Positions 18,590-26,827 of a DNA stretch of 64,000 bases are shown piece by piece; within the stretch, counting starts at the first letter, position 1; each line of letters opens with the position of its first letter. Location: positions 92,630-156,629 of the forward strand of contig DKZA01000016.1 in the NCBI GenBank assembly GCA_002492525.1, given 5' to 3'. The notes below the pieces were generated by a model, which did not search any database, had not been told where the DNA came from, and worked only from the letters and a program-made list of their open reading frames with translations. The position numbers and the translations under genes were made by a program. The DNA comes from Lachnospiraceae bacterium UBA7086 (GTDB taxonomy: Bacteria > Bacillota > Clostridia > Lachnospirales > Lachnospiraceae).

Positions 18590-19486
18590 ATGGGAGAACA
18601 ACTCATGAAAGAAGAACTTGTCGGGGTTGAGTTTATTGCGGAAAATGAGCTCCAAGTAGGTGTGATTGAGGCTTTTTTGCGGGAGCTGCCGGATAAGATG
18701 CTGCGGTTTGGCGTTCGTGTACTTCTTGCCCTGGTGGTATTTCTGGTGGGAATACAGGTTATCAAGCTGATCAGGAAAATCCTGCGGCGGTCTTTGCGGA
18801 GAGGCAATGCGGATGAGGGGGTAGTCCGGTTTCTGGATTCGTTGCTCAAGGTCGTGCTTTACATCTTGCTGCTTTTCCTGATCGCTTCCGGCTTTGGTTT
18901 GGATGCGACCAGTGTGGTGGCGCTGGTTGGTTCCGCAGGAGTGGCTATCGGTCTTGCGGTGCAGGGAAGCCTGTCAAACTTTGCAGGCGGTGTGCTTCTT
19001 TTATTATTGAAACCCTTTAAGGCGGACGACTACATTAAGGACAGTAACGGAAATGAGGGAACGGTCCAGGAGGTGCAGCTTTTTTATACCAGATTGATTA
19101 CGCCGGATCACCATGTGGTTATTGTACCAAACGGTACGCTGGCCAATGCCAATATTATCAATATGAGCACTTTAGAAGACCGTAGGATGGATATTGTGGT
19201 AAGCATTGCTTATGATGAAGATATCCGCACAGCCAGGAAAGTGCTTTTAGAAGTGTTGGAAAAGGATTCTGCTGTCTTACAGGATAAGGAGCGGCTGGTG
19301 TTTGTGGATGAACTGGCGGACAGCGGAGTAATCCTGCATGTACGCTGTTGGAGTAGAAATGATACCTACTGGGATACCAAATGGCGTCTGACGGAGAATG
19401 TGAAATACGCTCTGGATGAGGCTGGTATTTCTATTCCGTTTCCACAGATGGATGTGCATATACAGACAAAAGAACGGTCGGAATAA
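18590..19486 (+). CDS. mscS: small-conductance mechanosensitive channel, MscS family
   Basis: Membrane channel that opens under osmotic downshock. The 298 residues have two N-terminal hydrophobic helices, then the pore helix region VVALVGSAGVAIGLAVQGSL and SNFAGGVLLLL, the beta domain (KADDYIKDSNGNEGTVQEV, PNGTLANANIIN) and a C-terminal alpha-beta domain. It begins 14 bases after glgB, so it is probably co-transcribed with it. The start at 18590 is the furthest plausible; Met at 18605 is an alternative. Confidence 0.92.
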   Translation: MGEQLMKEELVGVEFIAENELQVGVIEAFLRELPDKMLRFGVRVLLALVVFLVGIQVIKLIRKILRRSLRRGNADEGVVRFLDSLLKVVLYILLLFLIASGFGLDATSVVALVGSAGVAIGLAVQGSLSNFAGGVLLLLLKPFKADDYIKDSNGNEGTVQEVQLFYTRLITPDHHVVIVPNGTLANANIINMSTLEDRRMDIVVSIAYDEDIRTARKVLLEVLEKDSAVLQDKERLVFVDELADSGVILHVRCWSRNDTYWDTKWRLTENVKYALDEAGISIPFPQMDVHIQTKERSE

Positions 19487-19506
19487 AGATTCTTAAGAAA
19501 AATATC

Positions 19507-19535
19507 TTGCAAATTTCGAGGTTCCATCATATAAT
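19507..19535 (+). promoter_or_regulatory. promoter of tRNA-Thr
   Basis: TTGCAA (19507-19512), a 17-base spacer and TATAAT (19530-19535), 21 bases before the tRNA. Confidence 0.7.
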
Positions 19536-19556
19536 AATCATTGTTGTGAGAAACAT

Positions 19557-19629
19557 GCTGGAATAGCGCAGTTGGTAGCGCAACTGATTCGTAATCAGTA
19601 GGTCGAGGGTTCAAGTCCCTTTTCCAGCT
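19557..19629 (+). tRNA. tRNA-Thr, anticodon CGT
   Basis: Full cloverleaf: acceptor GCTGGAA/TTCCAGC, D stem GCGC/GCGC, anticodon stem ACTGA/TCAGT with loop TTCGTAA (anticodon CGT, reads ACG), and T stem GAGGG/CCCTT around TTCAAGT. The discriminator base is T, and CCA is not encoded. It has its own promoter and terminator. Confidence 0.97.
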
Positions 19630-19633
19630 TGTC

Positions 19634-19667
19634 AAAAAGACAGTACTGACGTAAGTGCTGTCTTTTT
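19634..19667 (+). terminator. terminator of tRNA-Thr
   Basis: AAAAAGACAG (19634-19643) pairs with CTGTCTTTTT (19658-19667). Confidence 0.85.
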
Positions 19668-19687
19668 GTGTTATAGGAGATTCTTTT

Positions 19688-19706
19688 GCTTATCCGAGGA
19701 CGTGAG
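19688..19706 (-). repeat. fragment of the REP-like repeat
   Basis: On the minus strand it reads CTCGGATAAGC, the right part of the repeats at 14199 and 22613. The palindromic half is missing. Confidence 0.35.
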
Positions 19707-19788
19707 GCAAATTCTTTTTATAAAATTAACCAACCAAGTCGGTCAATTTTATTGTTATATTTTATTTGATTAATTATGGCACAATACC

Positions 19789-19825
19789 TTGACAGAAAAA
19801 AACCACATGATACAATATATAGTAT
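19789..19825 (+). promoter_or_regulatory. nrdD promoter with NrdR-box-like site over the -10
   Basis: TTGACA (19789-19794), a 16-base spacer and TACAAT (19811-19816). ATACAATATATAGTAT (19810-19825) overlaps the -10 and matches the published NrdR box consensus acaCwAtATaTwGwgt at 14 of 16 positions by my count. Repression by NrdR-dATP is inferred. A second, phased box as in classical NrdR promoters is not obvious. Confidence 0.6.
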
Positions 19826-19888
19826 GCGCGGCATAGCAAAGCAGTATATGATGTAGTGCTGCCAGAAAAATTATGGGTGGGTGAAAGA

Positions 19889-22051
19889 ATGAAGATTATT
19901 AAGAGAAGCGGAGTGGAAGTAACCTTTGACTTAAAGAAGATTATAGCAGCGATAGGAAAGGCAAATGATAGTGTCAAAGAGGAAGAGCAGTTGTCGGAAG
20001 AAGAAATAGACGAGATTGCCAGGGTAGTGGCAGACAATTGCGAGGAGATGAATCGGGCTCCCAGTGTGGAAGAGATTCAGGATATGGTTGAGAATCAGCT
20101 TATGAAATATCGGGCGTACACGATATCCAGAAACTATATCACATACCGTTATAAGAGAGCTTTGGTTCGGAAATCAAATTCTACAGATGAACAGATTTTA
20201 AGTCTGTTGGAGTGCAATAACGAGGAAGTGAAACAGGAAAACTCTAATAAGAATCCTACGGTGAACAGTGTACAGCGCGATTATATGGCGGGAGAAGTCA
20301 GCAAGGATATCACAAAGAGATTTCTTCTGCCGCCTGATATCGTGGAGGCCCATGAGCAGGGCATTATTCACTTTCATGATGCGGATTATTTTGCCCAGCA
20401 TATGCATAATTGCTGTCTGGTCAATCTGGAGGATATGTTACAGAATGGTACGGTAATCAGTGAGACAATGATTGACCGTCCCAAGAGTTTTTCCACGGCC
20501 TGCAATGTGGCAACGCAGAGTATTGCGCAGATTGCAAGCTGTCAGTATGGCGGTCAGAGTATTTCTCTTGCACACCTTGCACCTTTTGTCAATGTGAGCC
20601 GTGAAAAACTTCGCAGGAAAGTGCGGGCAGAGATGGAGGAAATGCAGGTTGATGCCACGGAAGAGCAGATCAATGCCATTGCGGAACGCCGTGTGAAAGA
20701 TGAGATCCGGCAGGGTGTGCAGATTATTCAGTATCAGGTGATCACCTTGATGACTACCAACGGACAGGCGCCGTTTATTACGGTATTTATGTATATTGAC
20801 GAGGTGCCGGAGGGGCAGCTTAGAGACGACTTGGCGATGATCATAGAGGAGATGCTGAATCAACGGATTCGGGGCGTTAAGAACGAAAAGGGAGTCTATA
20901 TCACGCCGGCTTTTCCCAAGCTGATTTATGTCCTGGAGGAAGATAATATCCATGAGGACAGCAAGTACTGGTATCTGACAAAGCTTGCGGCAAAGTGTAC
21001 AGCTAAGCGTATGGTACCGGACTATATATCTGAAAAGATTATGAAACAGTTAAAGGACGGCAACTGCTATACTTGTATGGGATGCAGGTCTTTTCTTACA
21101 GTTTATCATGATGAGGATGATAATCCCAAATTTTACGGCAGATTTAATCAGGGTGTGGTGACTTTGAATCTGGTGGACGTGGCTTGTTCTTCGGGCGGGA
21201 ATATGGAGAAATTCTGGAAAATTCTGGATGACAGACTGGAATTGTGCAGACGGGCGCTGATGGCCAGACATAACCGGTTGAAGGGCACCTTGTCCGATGT
21301 GGCGCCGATTCTGTGGCAGAACGGTGCGCTTGCCCGTCTGAAGAAGGGAGAGAAGATAGATAAACTTCTCTATGGAGGCTATTCTACTATATCGCTTGGT
21401 TATGCGGGATTGTGTGAGTGCACAAAGTATATGACAGGAAAGAGTCATACAGATCCGGAGGCAACACCGTTTGCCTTAAAGGTTATGCAGTACTTGAATA
21501 ATGCCTGCAAGGAGTGGCGGGAGGAAACGAACATTGATTTCAGCCTTTATGGTACACCGTTGGAGTCCACCACTTACAAATTTGCGAAATGTTTACAGAA
21601 ACGTTTCGGTATTATTGAGGGCGTGACAGACCGCAATTATATTACCAACAGTTATCATGTGCATGTGACGGAAGAGATCAATGCTTTTGAAAAGCTGAAA
21701 TTTGAAGCACAGTTCCAGGAGCTTTCTCCGGGCGGAGCAATCAGTTATGTGGAAGTGCCTAATATGGAAAATAATCTGGATGCTGTTTTGTCCGTTATGC
21801 AGTATATCTATGAGAATATCATGTATGCTGAGCTGAATACCAAGAGCGATTACTGTCAGGCATGTGATTATCATGGTGAGATTGAGATTGTTACAGACAA
21901 GGACGGCAAACTGGTCTGGCAGTGTCCAAACTGTGGAAATACGGATCAGAATAAAATGAATGTGGCCAGACGGACCTGCGGTTATATCGGGACACAGTTC
22001 TGGAACCAGGGACGTACCCAGGAGATCAAGGAGCGCGTATTGCATCTATGA
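19889..22051 (+). CDS. nrdD: anaerobic ribonucleoside-triphosphate reductase
   Basis: Oxygen-sensitive glycyl-radical enzyme that makes dNTPs from NTPs. An N-terminal ATP-cone (about residues 3-95, KRSGVEVTFDLKKI) senses dATP/ATP. The catalytic barrel follows. Near the C-terminus lies a four-Cys zinc site (CQACDYHG and WQCPNCGN), then the radical loop RRTCGYIGTQFWNQG. The ATG at 19889 is used because the ATP-cone begins right there; an upstream GTG at 19856 adds 11 poorly conserved residues. The stop overlaps the nrdG start (ATGA). Confidence 0.97.
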   Translation: MKIIKRSGVEVTFDLKKIIAAIGKANDSVKEEEQLSEEEIDEIARVVADNCEEMNRAPSVEEIQDMVENQLMKYRAYTISRNYITYRYKRALVRKSNSTDEQILSLLECNNEEVKQENSNKNPTVNSVQRDYMAGEVSKDITKRFLLPPDIVEAHEQGIIHFHDADYFAQHMHNCCLVNLEDMLQNGTVISETMIDRPKSFSTACNVATQSIAQIASCQYGGQSISLAHLAPFVNVSREKLRRKVRAEMEEMQVDATEEQINAIAERRVKDEIRQGVQIIQYQVITLMTTNGQAPFITVFMYIDEVPEGQLRDDLAMIIEEMLNQRIRGVKNEKGVYITPAFPKLIYVLEEDNIHEDSKYWYLTKLAAKCTAKRMVPDYISEKIMKQLKDGNCYTCMGCRSFLTVYHDEDDNPKFYGRFNQGVVTLNLVDVACSSGGNMEKFWKILDDRLELCRRALMARHNRLKGTLSDVAPILWQNGALARLKKGEKIDKLLYGGYSTISLGYAGLCECTKYMTGKSHTDPEATPFALKVMQYLNNACKEWREETNIDFSLYGTPLESTTYKFAKCLQKRFGIIEGVTDRNYITNSYHVHVTEEINAFEKLKFEAQFQELSPGGAISYVEVPNMENNLDAVLSVMQYIYENIMYAELNTKSDYCQACDYHGEIEIVTDKDGKLVWQCPNCGNTDQNKMNVARRTCGYIGTQFWNQGRTQEIKERVLHL

Positions 22052-22572
22052 ATTATGCGGAGATTAAAAATTGTGATATTGCCAATGGCCCCGGCGTGCG
22101 GGTGACTTTGTTTGTCAGCGGCTGTACGCATCATTGTGAAGGCTGTTTTAATCAGGAGACATGGGATTTTCAGTATGGAGAGCCGTTTACACAGATAACG
22201 CAGCAGGAGATCCTTAAGAATCTTGCCCCGGATTATATTGCGGGACTGACTCTGCTTGGCGGAGAACCTTTGGAATATTCTAATTGGAAAAGTCTTCTGC
22301 CGTTTGTGCGGGAGATAAAAAAAGAGTTTCCAGGGAAGACCATCTGGTGTTATACAGGGTATCTTTTTGATAAGGATATTCTGGAAAGATTCTGTGCTCA
22401 ATGGAAGGAGATGGCGGAATTTCTGTCTTATCTTGATGTAATCGTGGACGGAGAGTTTATCCTTTCACAAAAGGATATCAGCCTGCAGTTTCGCGGCTCA
22501 GCAAATCAGCGTATTATAGCGGTACAGGAATCTCTTGCAGAGGGAAAAATCATATATTGGGAAGAAGCATAA
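22048..22572 (+). CDS. nrdG: anaerobic ribonucleotide reductase activating protein
   Basis: Radical-SAM activase that puts the glycyl radical on NrdD. The 174 residues carry the cluster motif C-x3-C-x2-C in SGCTHHCEGCFN, and LLGGEPLEYSNW for SAM binding. The start overlaps the nrdD stop by four bases, so the two are translationally coupled. A strong terminator follows. Confidence 0.97.
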   Translation: MNYAEIKNCDIANGPGVRVTLFVSGCTHHCEGCFNQETWDFQYGEPFTQITQQEILKNLAPDYIAGLTLLGGEPLEYSNWKSLLPFVREIKKEFPGKTIWCYTGYLFDKDILERFCAQWKEMAEFLSYLDVIVDGEFILSQKDISLQFRGSANQRIIAVQESLAEGKIIYWEEA

Positions 22573-22610
22573 TATGAAAAAGGGCTGTTGCGACAGCCCT
22601 TCTCATATTT
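22571..22610 (+). terminator. terminator of nrdDG
   Basis: Core stem AAGGGCTGT (22580-22588) and ACAGCCCTT (22593-22601) around TGCG, extended by ATATGA/TCATAT and ending in TTTT. Confidence 0.85.
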
Positions 22611-22612
22611 TA

Positions 22613-22674
22613 AGAATCCCCGCTTATTTGAGTCTGCGAAGCGGATTACTTTTTGGTTTTGCTCGATTTGTCAT
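22613..22674 (-). repeat. REP-like palindromic repeat, copy 4, inverted
   Basis: On the minus strand it reads ACAAATCGAGCAA, a spacer, TAATCCGCTTCGCAGACTC and AATAAGCGGGGATTCTT. It thus shares both the left part seen at 8493 and the right part seen at 14199. Confidence 0.65.
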
Positions 22675-22685
22675 GGCAGCATATC

Positions 22686-22829
22686 TTAAGAGTAGAGAGA
22701 AAGTCCGTATCTGATCTTTCTGTATATCTTATATCCAAGAGTGCCGAAGAGAGAAACAGCAATGTAGATTGTTGACAATCCTCCTGCGGCGCCGCCGATG
22801 ATGATTAATATTAATAATCCTATGTTCAT
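22686..22829 (-). CDS. small single-span membrane protein, unknown
   Basis: A 47-residue frame starting MNIGLLILIIIGGAAGGLST, with a hydrophobic N-terminal helix and a basic C-terminus (YKIYRKIRYG). The charge pattern suggests N-out/C-in insertion. An AAAGGAGAT ribosome site lies upstream on the minus strand at a rather long spacing. There is no match I can name. It lies between the nrdDG terminator and the next minus-strand gene. Confidence 0.5.
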   Translation of the reverse strand: MNIGLLILIIIGGAAGGLSTIYIAVSLFGTLGYKIYRKIRYGLSLYS

Positions 22830-22976
22830 ATTTATATAGATCTCCTTTTATCACAATTTAAAATGGTTTAAGATGTACGCACGCAAAATAAGCATCAAAA
22901 TAAAACGATGCATAGCTGCTGGTATCGTGTTTAAACAGAAATTGTTTAACAGATATTATTGCGGAATAAAAAGAGA

Positions 22977-23414
22977 TCAGACTTTTAGACCATCCTGATT
23001 ATGAATATAGTTTGTTATGATAATGGCACAGAAGCGGTGAGAAGGTATTTGCTGTCTCTTTGACCGTTGGAAAGAACAAAAGATACCGGTAAGAAGACTG
23101 CCATAGAAAAGCGCCGCGATAACATTTCTGACAGTACGGGGCAGAGGTCTTATGCGGCGGCCTTTAGGAACAGATACCGTTTCTTGTGCGTTAAAGTTTC
23201 TGGCAGATAAATACTTCTGGGTAGGAAACGTCCTGTTCAGGGGCATAATGGCAGCCGAAGAATGGGCTGCATAACATTCTTCCGTGGCACGGATCATATC
23301 CGACATCTCTACTGCAAAAGAAGAAGCGGAGATGATGCCCCAGAAAAACAGAATCAATATGTAAAACAAAGATAACTTTTGTGTGAGTTTTCTTAGTAAC
23401 ATTCTTAGCACCAT
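22977..23414 (-). CDS. small membrane/exported protein, unknown
   Basis: About 145 residues with two hydrophobic segments: one near the N-terminus (KLSLFYILILFFWGIISASS) and one near residue 105 (VIAALFYGSLLTGIFCSF). The stretch between is basic. A good minus-strand promoter lies upstream (TTGCCT at 23498-23493, 17 bases, TATAAT at 23475-23470), which supports the gene. The start is uncertain: ATG at 23414 is used, and TTG at 23426 or ATG at 23402 are possible. No family is recognised. Confidence 0.5.
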   Translation of the reverse strand: MVLRMLLRKLTQKLSLFYILILFFWGIISASSFAVEMSDMIRATEECYAAHSSAAIMPLNRTFPTQKYLSARNFNAQETVSVPKGRRIRPLPRTVRNVIAALFYGSLLTGIFCSFQRSKRQQIPSHRFCAIIITNYIHNQDGLKV

Positions 23415-23449
23415 GCCGGCAGACAAAGGACACCGGAAAGATTGTTATT

Positions 23450-23498
23450 GGTTCGTTTAAGTCGAACCTATTATAGCAGAGTTTGAAAAGGAAGGCAA
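23450..23498 (-). promoter_or_regulatory. minus-strand promoter with palindromic operator
   Basis: TTGCCT, a 17-base spacer and TATAAT (23498 down to 23470). A palindrome GGTTCG-N7-CGAACC (23451-23469 on the plus strand) lies just downstream of the -10, around the expected transcription start, as a repressor site would. The half-sites resemble a LexA box but in the wrong order, so I do not call it one. Confidence 0.45.
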
Positions 23499-23508
23499 TT
23501 TTATTTTG

Positions 23509-23546
23509 CTTGAAACGGCAAATCCGGAAGAGACCGCCGTTTCAAG
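23509..23546 (-). terminator. terminator of the ABC permease gene
   Basis: Perfect 11-base stem CTTGAAACGGC / GCCGTTTCAAG, just past the permease stop in the minus direction, followed by an A/T-rich tract. Confidence 0.7.
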
Positions 23547-23561
23547 TTTTAGCCTTTCTAT

Positions 23562-24383
23562 TTAGTATTTCTTACGGTAATAATGTTCTGCTCTTTGAAT
23601 CAGCTGATAAAAGGCCATGGCAATAAGACAGAGGATGATGATGGAGGTGATCACCATATTGAGCTGGAATACCTGGGAACCATAGATGATCAGATATCCA
23701 AGGCCCCGTCTGGCAGCCAGGAATTCTCCGATAATGACACCGACCAAAGACAGGCCGATGTTGACTTTCATATTGCTTAAGATCAGGGGAATGGAACTTG
23801 GCAGGATCACTTTGCAAAGGGCGTCTTTGCGGTTGCCGCCTAAGGTATAGATCAGTTTGCACATTTCACTGTCTGTCTGGCAAAAGCCGGTGTAAAGACT
23901 GATAATGGAACCAAAAACAGCCACGGAAATGCCGGCAACGATAATGGTGACAGTACCGGTGCCCAGCCATACGATGAGCAGAGGTGCCAGCGCGGATTTT
24001 GGGAGTGAGTTTAAGACCACCAGATAAGGTTCCAGAATCTCGGAAAGACTGCGCCAGTACCATAGGAGTGTAGCTGCTGACAGGCTTAGAATGGTGACTA
24101 ACAGAAAACTGATAATGGTTTCTAACAGGGTGATGCCGGTATGGCTGTAAATGGAGTGGTCTGCAAACATCTGCCCCAGATAGTTCAGAATACCGGATGG
24201 GCTGCTGAAGAAAAAACTGTCAATCCAGGCTAGCCTTGCGGCCAGTTCCCAGATACCGAGGAAGAGAAAGAACAGAAAAAATCTGTTAAAGGTAATTATG
24301 TGGTGATGCCTGTGGTGGGCGCGCAGGAATTCTTCCTGGCGGGCGGAGACAGGCAGGTTCGCCTCAGAGAATGGATTCGCCAT
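23562..24383 (-). CDS. ABC transporter permease, SsuC/TauC-like
   Basis: Inner-membrane channel subunit of an importer of the nitrate/sulfonate/taurine/thiamine-precursor class. The 273 residues have about six hydrophobic segments and the cytoplasmic coupling loop LGGNRKDALCKVILPSSIP that docks on the ATPase, then IGEFLAARRGLGYLI. Its start overlaps the 3' end of the ATPase gene by 20 bases. No substrate-binding protein gene is adjacent, so the substrate is unknown. Because the partner ATPase is interrupted, this importer is presumably inactive while the element is integrated. Confidence 0.88.
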   Translation of the reverse strand: MANPFSEANLPVSARQEEFLRAHHRHHHIITFNRFFLFFLFLGIWELAARLAWIDSFFFSSPSGILNYLGQMFADHSIYSHTGITLLETIISFLLVTILSLSAATLLWYWRSLSEILEPYLVVLNSLPKSALAPLLIVWLGTGTVTIIVAGISVAVFGSIISLYTGFCQTDSEMCKLIYTLGGNRKDALCKVILPSSIPLILSNMKVNIGLSLVGVIIGEFLAARRGLGYLIIYGSQVFQLNMVITSIIILCLIAMAFYQLIQRAEHYYRKKY

Positions 24384-25012
24384 CTGTCAATACCTCCCAT
24401 AGTTGATTGAAATAGTCCTGATATTCTTTGGTACTTCTGATTGCAAGCGGATCTTCTCTGCTGACAGCATAGTGAATCGGCATTTCGCATTTGACATAAG
24501 CCGGCCGTTTTGAGAGAACAATCACACGGTCTGCCAAAGTGATCGCCTCGGAGAGATCGTGCGTAATCAGGATGGCAGTTTTGCTGGTCTTTCTGATAAT
24601 GGATGCGATGTCGGCGGAGACGGCAAGCCGGGTCTGAAAATCCAGAGCACTAAATGGTTCGTCCAGGAGGAGAAGATCAGGATGCACTGCCATGGTACGG
24701 ATCAAAGCAGCTCTCTGACGCATACCGCCGGAAAGTTCCGAAGGTTTTTTATCCTTGAAGGCATAGAGTCCGTAATCCTTTAACAGTTTTAAGACATAAT
24801 CGGTGTTTTCCTTGGAAAGCATATGATTCAGTTCCAGTCCCAGGATCACATTTTGATAGACGGTACGCCATTCAAAGAGATGGTCTTTTTGCAGCATGTA
24901 TCCGATTTTCAGTACTGTGTCCTGGCAGTAGTCTAACAGGGAAAGACCTCGATATAAGACGTTTCCTTCCTCAGGGACAAGAAGTCTTGCTATGATGGAG
25001 AGCAGGGTAGAT
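24364..25012 (-). pseudogene. ABC transporter ATPase, 3' part (interrupted by the element)
   Basis: Last 216 codons of an importer ATPase. Present: the Q-loop (GYMLQKDHLFEW), signature ELSGGMRQRAAL, Walker B LLLLDEPFSALD and the switch His in ILITHDLSEAI. Missing: everything before the Lys of Walker A. Reading upstream past 25012 enters element DNA and gives IAAISKSTLL, with no P-loop. The missing 46 codons are at 63588-63725, 38.6 kb away. The gene is otherwise undamaged and would be restored by precise excision. Confidence 0.95.
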
Positions 25013-25016
25013 TTGC
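25013..25016 (+). other. left attachment site (attL core)
   Basis: Host sequence GGTAGATTTGC (minus-strand codons K-S-T of Walker A) runs into element sequence TGATGGCAGC. The 4-base core TTGC is shared with attR. Crossover by a serine recombinase would fall within these bases. Confidence 0.85.
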
Positions 25017-25113
25017 TGATGGCAGCTATTTGGAGACTTTTCAATATATGTTGATCATAAAATCCAGGATTAGAAGCAGGAGATGCCAGCAGTCCATGTC
25101 AAGGAAATTTGAC

Positions 25114-25527
25114 ATGACAAAGATCAGCGACAGGCTTGATTATGAGATACTGGACTGCGGGATATCGAAGGTAAGGCTGGCCAAGGAAATAGGGGTGAGC
25201 AGAGATCTGGTTAGTAGTTATACAAGGAAAAGGTTTCCGGAGGAGTCTATGCAGATATCGGTCTTAAAGTCTTTTGCGGAATATTTCGGTAAGGATATTT
25301 ATTACTTTTGCAATGATTACCATAAATTTATGGATACCGTGGATGTGGTAAGGTTCTTGAAGCGGTTGAGGCAGGAAAAGGGAATGACGCAGAAGGTACT
25401 AGCCGATGAATTAAATATTACGACTGCTATTTATAAAAAGTATGAACAGGGAAAGTGTAGACTGCCTTATCAGGTTTATCTCAGACTTCAGGAAATGTAT
25501 GGGCCGTTTGAGGAGGCGGGAGTCTGA
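25114..25527 (+). CDS. double helix-turn-helix DNA-binding protein at the left end
   Basis: Predicted 137-residue regulator with two XRE-type HTH segments. One is at about residues 15-50 (KVRLAKEIGVSRDLVSSYTR), the other at about 80-120 (RQEKGMTQKVLADELNITTA). AAGGAA lies 7 bases before the ATG at 25114. The frame stays open upstream without a stop to the element border and beyond. In the circular form it would join in frame to the recombinase gene. Position next to the attachment site suggests control of integration or excision; this is inference. Confidence 0.75.
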   Translation: MTKISDRLDYEILDCGISKVRLAKEIGVSRDLVSSYTRKRFPEESMQISVLKSFAEYFGKDIYYFCNDYHKFMDTVDVVRFLKRLRQEKGMTQKVLADELNITTAIYKKYEQGKCRLPYQVYLRLQEMYGPFEEAGV

Positions 25528-25547
25528 TTAACCCCGAAAACCACCAA

Positions 25548-25640
25548 TCCACCTATTCCATCGCTTATAGAGTATATGATATGCGCGTATTACATACTAT
25601 TTGTATCAGATGGGATGGGTGGAAAGGTGGATGGGTCGAT
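25548..25640 (+). repeat. inverted repeats built on TCCACCTATTCCA
   Basis: TCCACCTATTCCA (25548-25560) faces, about 55 bases on, TGGAAAGGTGGA, which is nearly its reverse complement. The same 13 bases recur at 57730-57742 before the gene at 57822. The gap from 25528 to 25735 holds no gene that I can support. A role in replication or regulation is possible but unproven. Confidence 0.5.
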
Positions 25641-25735
25641 GTGGCTTTTCGGACTAGGGGAAGGGATTTTGAAGAGGGGTTCATTGTGATTGTATTTTAC
25701 GGAAGAATTTTGTATAATTTCTGGATGACGGGGCG

Positions 25736-26080
25736 GTGAAGGTATTTTTAAATGCCAGCGGCAGACAGAATGATGTGAGTAAAGAGTTAAGGGCATTTCT
25801 GGATTATGTGGCAGGAATAGAATCGGAGGATGATTTTGTACAAAGAGTGGCAGAGGCAGTGCGGGAAGCAAAGAAGAACAGGGAATGGAGGCATGAATAT
25901 ATGACATTATTGATGCGGGATCAGGAGAATATAGAAAAAGGGAAATCTGTCGGGGAAGAGATGATGCTCATGCTGATCCAGAAGTTGGTGGACAATAATC
26001 GCTTTGATGATATATCAAAAATCAAGGAAAATAAGGAGTACCGTCAGAAATTATATAAAGAGTATAATATTTCTTATTAA
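25736..26080 (+). pseudogene. C-terminal fragment of an Rpn/PD-(D/E)XK transposase-like protein
   Basis: The 114 codons match the last part of the Rpn (recombination-promoting nuclease, PD-(D/E)XK transposase) family: SKELRAFLDYVAG, EDDFVQRVAEAVREAKKN and the hallmark EWRHEYMTLLMRDQE. The catalytic N-terminal two-thirds is absent and no ribosome site precedes the first codon. It is a relic. A terminator follows at 26097. Confidence 0.8.
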
Positions 26081-26096
26081 GCCTTATTCAATATGG

Positions 26097-26137
26097 AACG
26101 TGGAAACGATAGATGTGAAGATTGTTTCCACGTTTTT
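26097..26137 (+). terminator. terminator hairpin
   Basis: AACGTGGAAAC (26097-26107) pairs with GTTTCCACGTT (26124-26134), ending in TTTTT. Hairpins of similar design occur at 27072 and 37533. Confidence 0.8.
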
Positions 26138-26150
26138 ATTTAGCCTTGTA

Positions 26151-26216
26151 CTATTGTTCCATATCTATCGAATCATCAATCTCTTCAAATAGTTCGGAGG
26201 CTTTGAGGATGACGGC
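26151..26216 (-). pseudogene. 3' remnant of an XRE regulator gene
   Basis: On the minus strand it reads ELFEEIDDSIDMEQ and a stop, almost the same ending as the broken XRE gene at 37591 (DLFEEIDDSVDMEK). The adjoining terminator is shared too. This is a second, mostly deleted copy. Confidence 0.65.
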
Positions 26217-26245
26217 CTGCCAGATATATTGTAAAAGGAGGTGCA

Positions 26246-26362
26246 ATGACGCAGAATGGATTGGCCGGAGAATTGAATATTGCATGTGTTATTTTCAGAA
26301 GAATATATCCCGCCCGTTATGCAATACGCGTTATTATAACAGATGAAATGTATGTGAAGTAG
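26246..26362 (+). pseudogene. short HTH remnant
   Basis: A 38-codon frame beginning MTQNGLAGELNIACVI with a good GGAGG site. It resembles the second HTH of the protein at 25114 (MTQKVLADELNITTAI) and then loses similarity. It is most likely a decayed duplicate. The remaining bases to 26690 show further scraps in broken frames and nothing else I can name. Confidence 0.45.
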
Positions 26363-26692
26363 AGACTGAATAATGAGGTCGATAGGAGCGAGATTACTTT
26401 TTACGAGCTGGTTATGTGACGCCTGAACAGATATATTATCGTGATGTGAAAAACAGCGATTAGTGGGCCAGGGCAGGTAAGCATGGGGAAATCGGTTGCG
26501 GTTTTATGGGAAATCGGGTATGATGGAAACGGAGATCAGTATATGGCAGGGAAATGTAGGCGTGTCTGTGCTTGAAAGAATAGGAATTGAGAGTATTGCC
26601 GGAAAATGCAGCCATTTCGCAGAATGGTTGCAGTGTATTGAAGCAAGGCTTTGAGTATATCAAAAACGTAAGAGTAGTTTGAGGAGGTCGTC

Positions 26693-26827
26693 ATGTCACC
26701 AGACACACAGGAGAGTAAGGAAATCCTTATTAAGATTCAGGATATTTTTAAAGATGATAGGGGATGGGATAGCGAAGAGGATATGATCGATGATATGGCG
26801 GAGTTCAGAAGGGAACGTATGGACTAA
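26693..26827 (+). CDS. small acidic protein, antitoxin-like
   Basis: A 44-residue frame with a strong GAGGAGG site 6 bases before the ATG. It is very acidic, ending DDMAEFRRERMD, which recalls the short C-terminal tails of type II antitoxins. It overlaps the next small frame at TAATG. Whether it still has a toxin partner is unclear; none is intact nearby. Confidence 0.4.
   Translation: MSPDTQESKEILIKIQDIFKDDRGWDSEEDMIDDMAEFRRERMD

Noticed and set aside
23191..23433. Overlapping minus-strand frame of 80 codons
   Set aside because: It overlaps the better-supported gene at 22977-23414, lacks hydrophobic or motif structure, and looks like an out-of-frame shadow.
23451..23469. LexA (SOS) box upstream of the small membrane protein
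   Set aside because: Half-sites are in the order GTTCG-N7-CGAAC, whereas the Gram-positive LexA box is CGAAC-N4-GTTCG. It is a palindrome but not a LexA site.
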